From assembly GCF_030445035.2 (NCBI RefSeq), contig NC_080689.1, positions 26,317,278 to 26,381,277 of the forward strand: DNA of 64,000 nucleotides. The letters run 5' to 3'. Source of the stretch: Dasypus novemcinctus. Its lineage: Eukaryota; Chordata; Mammalia; Cingulata; Dasypodidae. Made by a program: the position numbers and the translations under genes. Positions 23,247 to 35,204 of this stretch are shown here, in pieces (positions within the stretch are counted from its first letter, which is position 1; each line of letters begins with the position of its first letter). The notes below the pieces were generated by a model, which saw only the letters and a list, made by a program, of their open reading frames with translations, was not told the origin of the DNA and searched no databases.

Positions 23247-24003
23247 TTTTTTTTTTTTATTTATTTTTTATTTTTTTTTATTGACTTTGTAATAATATTA
23301 CATTAAAAATATATATGTGAGGTCCCATTCAACCCCAACCCCCCACCCCCCCTCTCCCCCCCCAACAACACTCGTTCCCATCATCATGACACATCCATTG
23401 GATTTGGTAAGTACATCTTTGGGCACCTCTGCACCTCATAAACAATGGTCCACATCATGGCCCATACTCTCCTCCATTCCATCCAGTGGGCCCTGTGAGG
23501 ATCCACGATGTCCGGTGATCACCCCCGAGGCGCCATCCAGGGCAGCTCCACGTCCCAAATACGCCCCCACCTCTCATCTCTTCCTGCCCTTCCCCATACC
23601 CATCGTCCACCATGTCCACTTTTCCCAATCTAATGCCACCTCTTCTATGTGGACATTGGATTGGTTGTGTCCATTGCACCTCTATGTCAAGAGGAGGCTC
23701 AGATTCCACATGGATGCTGGCTGCCATCCTCCCATTTTCAGTTGTAATCACTCTAGGCTCCATGGTGTGGTGGTTGTCCTTCTTCAACTCCATCTTAGCT
23801 GAGTGTGGTAAGTCCAATAAATCAGATTGTAGGTGCTGGAGTCTGTTGAGGCTCAGGATCTGGCTATCACATTGTCAGTCCAGAGATTCAAATCCCCTAA
23901 ATATATCTTAAACCCCAACGTTAACTGCACCTCCGGCACATTAGCATGAAAGTCTTATGAAGGGAGATCCCATCTGAGTCCAGATTCATCACACATAAAC
24001 ACC
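23247..24003 (-). repeat. Xenarthran L1-type 3' end, antisense, 5'-truncated
   Basis: The left edge is the reversed A-rich tail (TTATTTTTTATTTTTTTTTATTG...ACATTAAAAATATATATGTGAGGTCCC). The body matches copies at 35225-36170, 48760-49345 and, in sense orientation, 45205-45800. A perfect 14-bp duplication, ATTTCTTTTCTCTT, lies at 23233-23246 and 24004-24017, proving target-primed insertion into the CTBP2 retrocopy. The A-rich tail and 5' truncation support an L1 3' end; subfamily naming is tentative. Confidence 0.7.
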
Positions 24004-24087
24004 ATTTCTTTTCTCTTAGTACTTGAACTTTTCACTGTCTCTTGGTCCCAGAATTTATCTGAAAGAGTAACCTTTCCACCTTCTCTG

Positions 24088-25375
<1,288 letters not shown>

Positions 25376-25559
25376 TCTTTATCGAGCTTCGCAAGTCCAA
25401 ATCAAAAGGCAAAGCAGCGCTCTGAGAACTTCGGGGAACTTGCAGGAGTCCGCGGGCATTACGCCACTACGGGCCCATTATATATCTGTCCACAAATTCG
25501 ATAGTTCACACGAAGAACTGGCCGTCTTTTTAAGGGAATAAGCGTCATTGGTTCAAAAT

Positions 25560-26490
25560 AATTTAAGGCAATGAAACCCTAGTTCTGCTAAGCCTGGTCG
25601 GCAGGTCGGGCAGGTGATTTTATCTAATTGAACGTTAATAACTGTTTGGAGGCCTGAGAGCCTGAAAAAAATGAAAAGGAAGGGGAAGAATTGTGGATGA
25701 AGAATTTCTTTTACAGGCCTGGAGTTGTCAAAGTTGTACCAACCCAATCAATCGTTAAATCCTGCTGATTCCGCCTTTGAAATATCTGTTAAATCCACTT
25801 TTTTTTTCATTGCCACTTTTATCACCTTAGACTATACTTCATCACTTCCTCTCTAGACCACTACAGTAGTCTTTAGGAACAGTAACTGGAGTAACTCAGT
25901 GATGAACATCCTTATTTTATTCCAAGACATGTCCAGGGAAAAAATAAAAATGGTTAACCCTATTCTTAGTTCTATATAAATGTAGGGATGGTTTTTACTA
26001 TCAATATCTAATCTAATATACAGAGTCACATTAAAGCAATCAGCCAGTCATTTAATGAGTGAAGGGCAGGGAAAGACTGTTTGAAATGATGACAATAAGA
26101 ATTTACTTTAAGAATTATATGGAACCCAAGTCTCGGGTAGTAAAGGAAAAACTGATTAATTTTTAATATGTTTTCTGCACTATGGTATCTTCATTCAATT
26201 GTTGTAAATTCCCTTTTGGTGTTCACATTCACAGGAATCCAACATTTACCACCTTATACCATTTTTCTGGATAACCAGGCCCCAAAAAGTTACAAAGTAT
26301 GCTAGAAACCAACTAAGTGTGTGACAGAAATCTGTGGTGGAAAGGAGTCTTTTACAATTTTCCACTGGTGGGGTTTTAGTGAGTGGTTTGCTGGGTGAAA
26401 TGCAGCTCTTATCTGGGGTCATTTCTTTCCACCTTCTGCAACCTTTCCCAGGACTATACTACCAGGGCACATCCCAAAGGTGCAGGAATT
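25560..26490. other. Intergenic DNA, nothing recognised
   Basis: No known gene or clear repeat family was recognised between the CTBP2 retrocopy and the L1 that starts near 26490. Confidence 0.45.
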
Positions 26491-27765
26491 TTTTTTTAAT
26501 TGTTATAAATTGATTTATATTTACATTTTATATAAATTGAATCATATAATATGTTACACAATATATTTAGGTCATAGTAAGTAATGCAATCATGCAGTAT
26601 TTGTCCTTTTATGTCTGACTTGCTTTACAATGTCCTCCAGGTTCATCCATGTTGTCACATGCTTTGCAACTTAATTTCTTCTTATAGCTGCATTATATTC
26701 CATCATGTGAAAACAGCACAGTATTTTTTATCCATTCATCGGTTGATGGACCCCTGGGTTGTTTCCAACTTTTGGCAATCGTGAATAACGCCACTATGAA
26801 CATAGGTGTGCAGGTGTCTATTTGTGTCATTGCTTTCAGTTTTTCTGGGTATATACCCAGTAGCAGCCTTGCAGGGTCACATAGCAAATCTATATTCAAC
26901 TTCTTTAGGAATTGCCAAACAGTCCTCCACAGTGGCTATACCATTCTACATTCCCACCAACAATGACTAAGTGTTCCTATCTCTCCACATCCTCTCCAAC
27001 ACTTGTTTTTTTCTGTCTTTTTAATAGTGGCCATTTTGATAGGTGTGAAATATCTCATTGTAGTTTTGATTTGCATTTCCCTAATCATTAGTGATGTCGA
27101 GCATTTTTTCTTTTTTTTTTTTTTTGCCATTTATATTTCTTCTTTGGACAAATGTCTATTTAAGTTTTTCACCCATTTTTAAATTGGGTCATTTGTCTTT
27201 TTATTGTTGAGTTGTTACATCTCTTTAAATATTATGGATATTACCCTTATCGGTGATATTACCCTTATGTGATCTCCAAATATTTTCTCCCATTATGTCG
27301 GCTGCCTTTTCACCCTTTTGACAAAATTCCCTAAGGTGCAAAAGTGTTTAGTTTTGAGGAGATCCATTTATCTATTTTTTCTTTTGTTGTATGTTCTTTG
27401 AGTGTAAGGCCCAAGAAACCACCATCTACCACAAGGTCTTTAGGATGTTTCCCTACATTTTCTTCTAGTAATAGTATGGTTCTTCTAGTAGTATTTGGTT
27501 ATGCCAGTACCATGTTGTTTTGACCATTGTAGCTTTCTACTATGTTTCATGATTAGGTAGTGAAATTCCTCCCATGCCTTTCTTATTTCTTAGAAGTCTT
27601 TTGGCTGTTTGGGTGTAATTTCCTTTCCAAATAAATTTGGTAATTGCCTTTTCTAATTCTGTAAAGTAGGCTGTTGGAATTTTTAATGGTTCAGGAGCAG
27701 GAATCTCAACCGCCCTATATAGGCCAAACAAGAAATACCTCCAACGTATTTTCACTTCGCATTTC
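26490..27765 (-). repeat. L1 LINE, end of ORF2 and 3' part, antisense
   Basis: On the minus strand two ORF2 pieces are readable. The first (27540-27755) holds IPTAYFTELEKAITKFIWKG. The second (26936-27130) holds [18 protein letters not shown] and [18 protein letters not shown], both typical of the L1 ORF2 C-terminal region. The intervening RT part is missing or diverged and frames are broken, so the copy is dead. It ends next to the GEMIN6 promoter region. Confidence 0.9.
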
Positions 27766-27959
27766 TAGAGCTTTAGGAATTCAGATTTGTACCTAGAGGG
27801 TCTATGTGTTTTGATTTCCTGGCAAAGGTGCATTTTCACGTCTACTATGAATGAGAAGCTGACACGAGCCTTTTCCTCTTCAATGAACAAAAAGTTTGTC
27901 GTAACAGTGAACCGTAACGGCGCTAGCAAACATGATGATTTTTTAAACAAAATCTCAGC

Positions 27960-28161
27960 CCCAGCACGCGCCGTACTCTCCGCCATTATGTCGCCGGGCT
28001 CTAGGTCTCAGCAGTCTAGGGAGCGACACGAACCGAGGACTACAAAACAGAGGATTCTGGGGGAAGGAAGTGACGATCGACGCAAAGCATGTTGGTCTCG
28101 CGCGGGCTTCGCTTAAGGGATTTCTTGGCGGCGTGGTTGCTGATTACCTGGTGCTGCAAAG
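27960..28161 (+). promoter_or_regulatory. GEMIN6: GEMIN6 promoter region and candidate non-coding exon 1
   Basis: CpG density rises sharply from about 27890 to 28140, with an ETS-type site GGAAGTGAC at 28066-28074 and no TATA box. The first usable donor downstream is GCAAAG|GTTATT at 28161/28162, which could end a 5' UTR exon spliced to exon 2 at 28848-28858. The start site and donor are inferred; the island and its place 0.7 kb before the first coding exon are seen directly. Confidence 0.55.
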
Positions 28162-28199
28162 GTTATTAAACGGTATTTTTTCTCGTTTGTTAGAATTAA

Positions 28200-28845
28200 A
28201 TATTAAATACCAATAATTTTAAGTAGAGCTTTAAATGGTACGACTGTAGGATAGGCCAGGTAGTCTGGAGCTCTATAGTCTTACTAAGCAGCTCCCTCCC
28301 CCTTTTTACATCCTCCAAACACATTTTAAGAAAAAATTGTAACAAATCCGGGGGGGGGGTCTCCATGGCGAGGTCTAACCGAGACCCATGACCTGAGAGC
28401 GAGTGAGTGGGTGGGCATCAGAGTTGTTCTTTGCCCCTCTTTTGGCTAAATGTAGTGTGAAGTAATCTGGTTGAGGGAAAGTAGTGTTGGGCATCTTCTG
28501 CAGACCTGAATGACGTTTGAAATGGAATTGGGGGCGTAGATTCGATGCAGATGAGTTACCCCAGACGTCTCCTGTGGCGATTTGGTGTCCCTTTAGCATC
28601 CAGGCTGGATTGCAAATATTAACTTTTATTTTTCCAGATCTATTTTGAGAAAATTTCACGCAGTTTTTACGAATGTGTTATTTCCCCCTAACCATAGCAG
28701 TTTCTTAAACATACATTGAAACAGTTGTATTAACTACTTAAGAATTTGAGGCAAATCAGACGATTCTCTGCCTCTAGGAGGGAGATAATTGGTAAGACAT
28801 CTATTTGGGTGGAACATATATATTAACTGGAACTAGTGGTTTTTT
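28200..28845 (+). other. GEMIN6 intron 1 (inferred), nothing else recognised
   Basis: This is single-copy-looking sequence between the CpG-rich promoter and exon 2. A short open frame on the minus strand (28375-28659) shows no known domain. Confidence 0.5.
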
Positions 28846-28847
28846 AG

Positions 28848-28994
28848 ATCTACACAGCTGGTACCCATGAGTGAATGGATGAAGAAAAGCCCCCTAGAAT
28901 GGCAAGATTACACTTACAAAGAAGTCAGAGTGACAGCCAGTGAGAAAAATGAGTATAAAGGATGGGTTTTAGCTACAGACCCAGTCTCTGCCAA
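28848..28994 (+). CDS. GEMIN6: GEMIN6 first coding exon (ATG at 28867)
   Basis: The exon encodes MSEWMKKSPLEWQDYTYKEV and continues through a KGWVLATDPVSA segment: 42 codons plus two bases, ending AA|GTGAGT at 28994/28995. This is the N-terminus of Gemin6, an SMN-complex subunit with an Sm-like fold that pairs with Gemin7 and helps load Sm proteins onto snRNAs in the cytoplasm and Gems. The acceptor is TTTTTTAG|ATCTACACAG (28847/28848) or, ten bases on, CACAG|CTGG; both leave the same coding part. The phase-2 junction matches exon 3, giving Asn at codon 43. Confidence 0.95.
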
Positions 28995-29109
28995 GTGAGT
29001 ATGCGACTTCCTTCCTGAAATTGTTGACACCCTTTTGTGATGCCTATATGCTATATCAAAATTTAGAAAGCAGATAAGCTAATTCTCATCTAAGAATTTC
29101 ATTTCCTTT

Positions 29110-29222
29110 TTAAACACATCAATTTTATTGGTACATGTTAATAAAGCATACAGTTCATCCAAAGTATACAATCAGTGGTGCTTGGTATAATCACATAGTG
29201 TGCATTCATCATTCACCTTTTT
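29110..29222 (-). repeat. L1-type 3' sequence, antisense
   Basis: ATACAGTTCATCCAAAGTATACAATCAGTGGTGCTTGG...GTGTGCATTCATCATTCAC is the same sequence that surrounds the SINE/provirus insertion at 55230-55256 and 63203-63260. Confidence 0.55.
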
Positions 29223-29231
29223 TTTTTTTTG

Positions 29232-29412
29232 AGGTACTGGGGCCAGGGATTGAACCTTAGACGTTTTGTGTGGGAAGTCAGCCTTCAACCACTGAGCTAC
29301 ATAGGCTCCTTTGTGTTGTTTTTTTTTCATTTGTTTGTTGTTATTTTTAGGAGGTACCCCCTCATATGGGGGAAGCAGGTGCTGAACAGCCCGAGCTACA
29401 TCTGCTCCCTCA
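29232..29412 (-). repeat. Two short DAS-type SINE monomers, antisense
   Basis: The first unit (29232-29310) reads GAGGTACTGGGGCCAGGGATTGAACC...CTTCAACCACTGAGCTAC. The second (about 29350-29412) reads GGAGGTACCCCCTCATATGGGGGAAGCAGGTGCTG...GAGCTACATCTGCTCCC and is more decayed. Confidence 0.65.
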
Positions 29413-29429
29413 TTTCCTTTTTATTTTTT

Positions 29430-29775
29430 TTTAAGATTTATTTTATTTATCCCCCTCCCCTACCCCCCATTGTTTGTGCTCATTGTCTGCTTATCCTCTC
29501 TTTAGGCACTGGGAACCAAACCTGGGACCTCCCGTGTGAGAGAGTGGCACTCAAGAGCTTGAGCCACCAATACTCCCTGCTTTGTTGTCTCTCTCATTGT
29601 GTTTCTTCTTTGCGTCTCCCTGTGTGTCATCTTGTTGTGTCAGCGCGCCTGCACCAACCTGTCTTGCCAGCTTGCTGTCTTGCTTGTCTTCTCCAGGAGG
29701 CACCAGGAACCAAACCTGGGGCCTCCCATGTGGTAGGTGGAAGCTCAATTACTTGAGCCACATCCTATTCCCATC
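29430..29775 (-). repeat. DAS-type SINE dimer, antisense
   Basis: Tail AAGATTTATTTTATTTATCCCCC on the left and reversed tRNA-like units near 29515 (GGGAACCAAACCTGGGACCTCCCGTGTG) and 29705 (GGAACCAAACCTGGGGCCTCCCATGTGG). Confidence 0.85.
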
Positions 29776-29784
29776 TTTTCCTTT

Positions 29785-30640
29785 TTTTAAAAAAATTTAT
29801 TGAAGTATATTGCTCACATATAAATATATATAAACAAGTGTATAGTAATAATTATGGATCTATAAAACAAACATACATAGCATCATACAGGACTCTAATA
29901 ACTCACCCTACCACAAATACCTTGCATTGTTGTTAAACTTTTTTTTTTTTTAAAGATTTATTTATTTATTTAATTTCCCCCCCTCCCCTGGTTGTCTGTT
30001 CTTGGTGTCTATTTGCTGCGTCTTGTTTCTTTGTCCACTTCTGTTGTCGTCAGCGGCACGGGAAGTGTGGGCGGTGCCATTCCTGGGCAGGCTGCTCTTT
30101 CTTTTCACGCTGGGCGGCTTTCCTCACGGGCGCACTCCTTGCGCGTGGGGCTCCCCCACGCGGGGGACACCCTTGCGTAGCACGGCACTCCTTGCGCGCA
30201 TCAGCACTGCACACGGCCAGCTCCGCACGGGTCAAGGAGGCCCGGGGTTTGAACCGCGGACCTCCCATATGGTAGACGGACGCCCTAACCACTGGGCCAA
30301 AGTCCGTTTCCCTAAACATTTTAAACTAATGATTAAAGAGCATTGTCAAAATAGTACTACTAACCAAAGTATTTTCCCCCAACCTTATTATTATTATCTT
30401 TATATCATTTATATAAGAACATACATAAATAATAAGTGCATAGTAAAAGTTATGGACTTTCAAAGCAAACGTGCATAACATTATACAGGGGTCCCATTCA
30501 TCAACCCTCCACCAACACCTCACATTGTCATGAGACATTTGTTAATAGATTATGAAAGAATGTTGTCAAAATCTTACTACTAATTATAGTCCTTATCTTA
30601 CGTTTGGTGTATTTTTCCCCCAAACCAACCTTTTATTATT
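29785..30640 (-). repeat. L1-type 3' sequence, antisense, interrupted by a SINE
   Basis: The family seen at 21330 recurs as two overlapping stretches (29785-29940 and 30316-30640) around the SINE at 29941. ATACATAAATAATAAGTGCATAG and CTTACTACTAATTATAGTCCTTATCTTACG are diagnostic words. Confidence 0.5.
29941..30315 (-). repeat. DAS-III-type SINE, complete, antisense
   Basis: Very close to the copy at 9631-10012, including the GTCGTCAGCGGCACGGGAAGTGTGGGCGG stretch and the reversed head ACTGGGCCAAAGTCCGTTTCCC. The two probably share a recent source. Confidence 0.92.
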
Positions 30641-30644
30641 ATTA

Positions 30645-31053
30645 TTTTTTAAGATTTATTTATTTATTTATCTTCCCTTCCCTCCATCCCCATTGTCTGC
30701 TCTCGTGTCCATTCACTGTGTGTTCTGTGTCCCCTTGCATTCTCGTCAGGCAGTATGGGAATCTTTGTCTCTTTTTGTTGTGTCATCTTGCTGCATCAGC
30801 TCTCTGTGTGTGTGGTGCCACTCCTGGGTGGGCTGCACTTTTTGCTCAGGGCAGCTCTCCTTCGGGGCGCACTTCTTGCGTGTGGGGTACTCCTACGTGG
30901 GGGACCCCCCCTGCGTGGAATGGCACTCCTTGCTCATGGCAGCACTGTGTATGGGCCAGCTCACCACACGGGCCAGGAGGCCCTGGGTTCAAACCCTGGA
31001 CCTCCTATATGGTAGGCGGACGCTCTATCATTTGAGCGACATCTGCTTCTCTA
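30645..31053 (-). repeat. DAS-type SINE, antisense
   Basis: Tail TTTAAGATTTATTTATTTATTTATC, body CTTGCTGCATCAGCTCTCTGTG, and reversed head ATTTGAGCGACATCTGCTTCTC. Confidence 0.88.
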
Positions 31054-31059
31054 CTATTT

Positions 31060-31670
31060 CTTAAATATGTTTTTTATGACAGAAGTTGTAAGCTTATAAA
31101 ACAATCATCATGCACATGTGCAGAATTTCCAAAACAATATCCATCTACCAACACACCACACTGGTGGAACATTGGTGACAGATAAAATAATATCATCTGA
31201 TTGTTACCATGTCCATAGTATACATTTGGCACACATTCTCCATACTGCCCCATTATCAACACAGTAAATTTTTGGCATAGTGATATTACATTATCACTGC
31301 TAACCACAGTCCATAGGTCACTCCAGTTGTATTTTTCCCATACTTCTCCACATTCCCATACCCTGCAGTAGTGATATACATTTGCTCTAGCTCACAAAGG
31401 ACACTCTTGCATCTGTACCATCAACCACAATTCTCATCCACCTCTTGGTTTACTGTGCTGTTCAGTTCCTAGATTATTCTCTAGCATTGTCAATTGGCAT
31501 TTACATACATAGACTATCATTTTCAGCCACATCCCATTTATAAACTAGCTGTTACTCACTATGTGTTACCATCTATTCTATACATTTCCACACTAACAGT
31601 AAAGCTAATTAAAACTTCTCCATACATTAAACATCAGTAGTCCATCTCAGTCATCCTCTTACCTCCTTTA
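31060..31670 (-). repeat. L1-type 3' UTR sequence, antisense
   Basis: ATCACTGCTAACCACAGTCCATAGGTCACTCCAG, TTTGCTCTAGCTCACAAAGG and a CATTGTCAATTGGCATTTACATAC stretch resemble the antisense 3' end family seen at 63200-64000. Confidence 0.5.
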
Positions 31671-31679
31671 AGAATCCAC

Positions 31680-32350
31680 CACCTACCACCAGGTCTTGAA
31701 GATATTTTCCTACGATTTCTTCTAGAAGCTTTATGGTTCTTGCTTTTATATTTAGATTTTTGATCCATTTTGAGTTAATTTTTGAATAAGGTGTGAGATA
31801 TGGGTCCTCTTTCCTTCTTTTGGCCATGGATATCCATTTCTTTCAAGCACCATTTGTTGAATGGACTGTTCTGCCCGAGCTGTGTGTGTTTGACAGGCTA
31901 GTCAAAAACCACTTGACCATACATGTGAGGGTCTGTTTCTGAACCATAAATTTGGTTCCATTAGTCTATGTGTCTGTCTTTATGCCAGTATCATGCTGTT
32001 TTTACTGTAGCTAGGTAATATAATTTAAAGTCTGGAGATGAGAGTCCACTTTTCCTTTTTAAGATGTTTCTGGCTATTCAGGACCGTTTACCCTTTCAAA
32101 TAAATTTGATAATTGTGTTTTCAATTAAAAAAAAAAATGCCAGTGGAATTTCTATTGTGATTGCATTGAATCTATATATCAATTTGAGTACAGTTGACGT
32201 CTCTATGATATTTAGTCTTCGAATCCATGAACATGGAATGTTCTTTCAGTTATTTAGGCCTTTTTTTGTTTCTTTTGATATTGAGTTGCAGTTTTCTGAG
32301 TACAAGTGCTTTACATTGTTGGTTAAGTTTATTCCTATTTGAGTTTTATC
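31680..32350 (-). repeat. L1 ORF2 fragment, antisense
   Basis: Classic antisense ORF2 words are present: ATTTTGAGTTAATTTTTGAATAAGGTGTGAGATATGGGTCC, CAAGCACCATTTGTTGAATGGACTGTTCTG, and TTCCATTAGTCTATGTGTCTGTC...CCAGTATCATGCTGTTTTTACTGTAGC. Frames are broken. Confidence 0.85.
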
Positions 32351-32399
32351 TGTCATCTTTCATTTTCCCTACTCTTTTGACACTTTTGGTTGCTTTTAT

Positions 32400-33850
32400 T
32401 GATATAATCTTCATTTCTGTACTCTCTTCCAGGCCTTTCTCTCCTATCTTTTCTTTTCAGGCTCTGGCACACCCTTTACCATTTCCTGAAAATCTGGTCT
32501 TGGTTAGAAATTCTCTCAGTTTCTGTTTATCTGTGAATATTCTAATCTTGCCCTCATTTTTGAAAGACAGTCTTGCTATATATAAGATTCTTGGCTGGAA
32601 GTTTTTCTCTTGTAGTATCTTAAATATATCAGACTACTGTCTTCTTGCCTCCATGGTTTCTGGTGAGAATTCAGCACTTAATCTTATTGGGCATCCCTTA
32701 TATGTTATGCATTGCTTTTTTCTTGCTGTTCTCAGAATTTTCTCTTTGTCTTTGGCATTCTACATTTTAATTAGTATGCATTTGGGAGTTTGTCTCTTCG
32801 GATTTTTTTGGATGTGAGTACATTGTGCTTCTTGGACATGGATATCTATGTTCTTCGATAGGGTTGGGAAATTTTCTACCATTACTTCTTTAAGTATTCC
32901 TTATGCCCCTTTTCCTTTCTCTTCTCCTTCTGGACACCCATGACATGTATGTTTGCACATCTTTTGCTGTCTTTAAATTCCCTGAGACCTTGTTCAACTT
33001 TTTCCATTCTTTTCTTCATCTGTTCTTTTGTATGTTCACTTTCAGAGGCCATTTCTTCAAGCTCACCAATCCTTTCTTCTGCCTCCACAAATCTGCTATT
33101 ATATGATTCCAATTTTTTGTGTTTTTTAAGATTTATTTTTAAAATTTATTTCTCTCCCTTCCCCCCCCCCAGTTGTCTGCTCTCTGTGTCCATTCACTGT
33201 GTGTTCTTCTACGTCTGCTTGCTTTTTTGTCAATGGCACTGGAAATGTGTGTCTCTTCTTGTGTCATCTTGCTGCATCAGCTTTGTTTGTGTGCGGCGCC
33301 ATTCCTGGGCAGGGTGCGCTTTTCTTGCACGGGGCAGCTCTCCTTACAGGGTGCATTCCTTGAGTGTGGGGCTCCCCTATGCGGGAGACACCCCTGCGTG
33401 GCATAGCACTCCTTGTGTGCATCAGTACTGAACGTGGGCCAGCTTACCACTCGGGTCAGGAGGCCCCAAATTTGAACCCTGGACCTCTCATGTGGTAGGT
33501 GGATGCTCTATCCATTGAGCCAAGTCCACCTCCCCCAGTGTTTTTTTAAAATTTCATTTATTGTGCCTTTCATTTCCATAAGATCTTTTTCTATGTATGC
33601 TTTCAAATTCTTCTTTGTGCACATCCAGTGTCTTCTTAATATCCTTAATCTCTTTAGCCATCTCGTTGAGTTTTTAAGGAGCTGTTTTGTTGTCTCAACT
33701 CCTTTATGTCATCTGGAGACTTATCTTATTCCTTTAACTGGGCCGTAGCTTCCTGTTTCTTGGTGTGGATTGTCATTTTTTGTTGTTTTCTTGGCATCTG
33801 GCTTACTAGAGTATTTATTTTGGGTGCATTTTTTCTCTTTAGTTTAGAAC
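32400..33850 (-). repeat. L1 (or HAL1-like) ORF1 region, antisense, split by a SINE
   Basis: On the minus strand 32882-33112 encodes a coiled-coil segment with VEAEERIGELEEMASESEHT and a following REFKDSKRCANIHVMGV block, as in L1 ORF1 protein (coiled coil into RRM). More N-terminal sequence continues beyond the SINE at 33120-33536. It is followed at once by antisense 5' UTR-like DNA, but only a short ORF2 piece lies on its other side. Confidence 0.8.
33120..33536 (-). repeat. DAS-type SINE inserted in L1 ORF1
   Basis: Tail TTTTAAGATTTATTTTTAAAATTTATTTCTC and reversed head ATTGAGCCAAGTCCACCTCCCC. A flanking GTGTTTTTT-like duplication is present on both sides. Confidence 0.85.
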
Positions 33851-35190
33851 TTCCTGCCCTTTCTCCCTTGCTGGTTGTGCAGTAGGAGCCAAGGATGTAG
33901 TTGGTGCTGTAAGTTGTGGAGGCTTAAGCTCCCTCATTGCCCCAGGGACCAGTGACATGTCTCCCAGCTTTCTCTTTTGCCAGGGGTTGGAAGAGAGTCA
34001 CAGCTGTGTGGAATAATCCAAGCTCTCCAGGCCTAGACTGTAGTTGCCCAGAGAGACTGATGAGGTTTCATGTCCCCTTTCTTCCCTGCCTGGGGCAGGG
34101 ATGGAGCTGCAGGTGTGGGAAGCAATCCATGCAGTACGGGTCCAAGATGAGCACAGTTGCCCTGGTAGACTTCTGATTATTCAGTCTGTGCCAGCCAAAG
34201 GTACCTGCAGTTACCTGGATAGGCTGGTGCAGGGTCAGCCAGCCTCCACCCTGCTAGAGGTGGGGCTGAAACCTAGGCTAGGGCTGATCTGGGTGAAAAA
34301 AATGGGTTCCTGTTATCACTGTGATTTTTGGTCTTGGCTTTTTTCTCAGGCTGGGGAAGGAGTCTAAGTGCTGGCCACCGACCTTTTTCCAACTTGGACA
34401 GATTCACACCCCAGCTGTTTCCTAAGGTTACACCTTAGCCCACTGAGTCTACCCAATCAGTAGCCAAAATCAATGGCCAGCCATCTCCTCCCATGTTTTT
34501 TGGGAAATGGAGCTTCCAGTTCCACCACAGAATAGCTCCTGGGGCAGCTTTGCATTGCCAAAGTAGGATAATCACTGGCCTTTATGGCTCGAGCTGCTAA
34601 TTTCCTAGAGAGGCCAGAGCAGGTCCCCCCAGCTCCCTCCCTGCCAAAGTTGGGGCTGGAGCCTAGGCTAGAGCTGTAATCCGATCTCGAATGAAAGAAA
34701 CCTGTCCCCACCAGCACTGGGATTTTCTGTCCACCCTGCTTCCCCTCTTGCCAGGCTTGAAGTTAAGATGGTGGCTACTGGCCTCTTTCTGACTTGAATA
34801 GGCTCAAACTTTAGCTGTTCTCAGGATTATACTTTAGCCCTCTGAATTTACTCATGAGTAGCTGAAGTTGGTGCCCAACAGTCTCTTCCTCCCCCATTTT
34901 TGGTGAGTGGAGCTTTCAATTCCAGCTGCGGAATGGCTCATGAGGTGGCTGGCTTGTGCCTCCAGTGGAGGATGGGCACCAGCCTACGTGGCATGGAGCA
35001 CTCTACTTACGAATCTTCTCTGCAGATGGGCAGTCTCCTCCTTCCATTTCTTAAAGGATGTGGCAGGATGCTCTTCTGGTCTCCTGGAGCCCCCAAACAG
35101 GTTCTTCAGCTAGCTCCAGATAGCTGTAGATGTTTACCAACTGCCCTGTAGAAGGAGCTGATTCTAGGACCTCCTTACTCCACTGTCTTG
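33850..35190 (-). repeat. L1 5' UTR-like sequence with internal repetition, antisense
   Basis: GC-richer DNA adjoining ORF1 contains diverged repeats of one motif: CTGCTAGAGGTGGGGCTGAAACCTAGGCTAGGGCTG near 34250 and CTGCCAAAGTTGGGGCTGGAGCCTAGGCTAGAGCTG near 34640. CCATGTTTTTTGGGAAATGGAGCTTCCAGTTCCA near 34490 is echoed near 34895. This suggests tandem promoter monomers of an L1 5' UTR. Confidence 0.6.
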
Positions 35191-35204
35191 CTTGTTATCC
35201 CCCC

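Larger units (their letters stand above)
21774..24087 (-). pseudogene. 3' UTR of the CTBP2 processed pseudogene, with two later insertions
   Basis: If the SINE (22783-23217) and LINE 3' end (23247-24003) are removed at their target duplications, the flanking DNA joins smoothly to the CTBP2-like stop codon at 24088. On the minus strand an AATAAA followed by a degraded A-rich run lies at the left edge (about 21765-21779), as expected for the end of a retrocopied mRNA. That this stretch derives from CTBP2 is inferred from position and continuity; I cannot verify it against the parent 3' UTR. Confidence 0.5.

Noticed and set aside
23317-23911. Overlapping 100-160-codon open frames on both strands
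   Set aside because: They lie inside a LINE 3' end flanked by a target duplication; the same frames recur in the other copies of that repeat.
32227-32817. 196-codon hydrophobic open frame as a membrane protein
   Set aside because: It is the complement of L1 ORF1/ORF2 sequence; the Phe/Leu/Ser-rich translation comes from antisense A-rich DNA.
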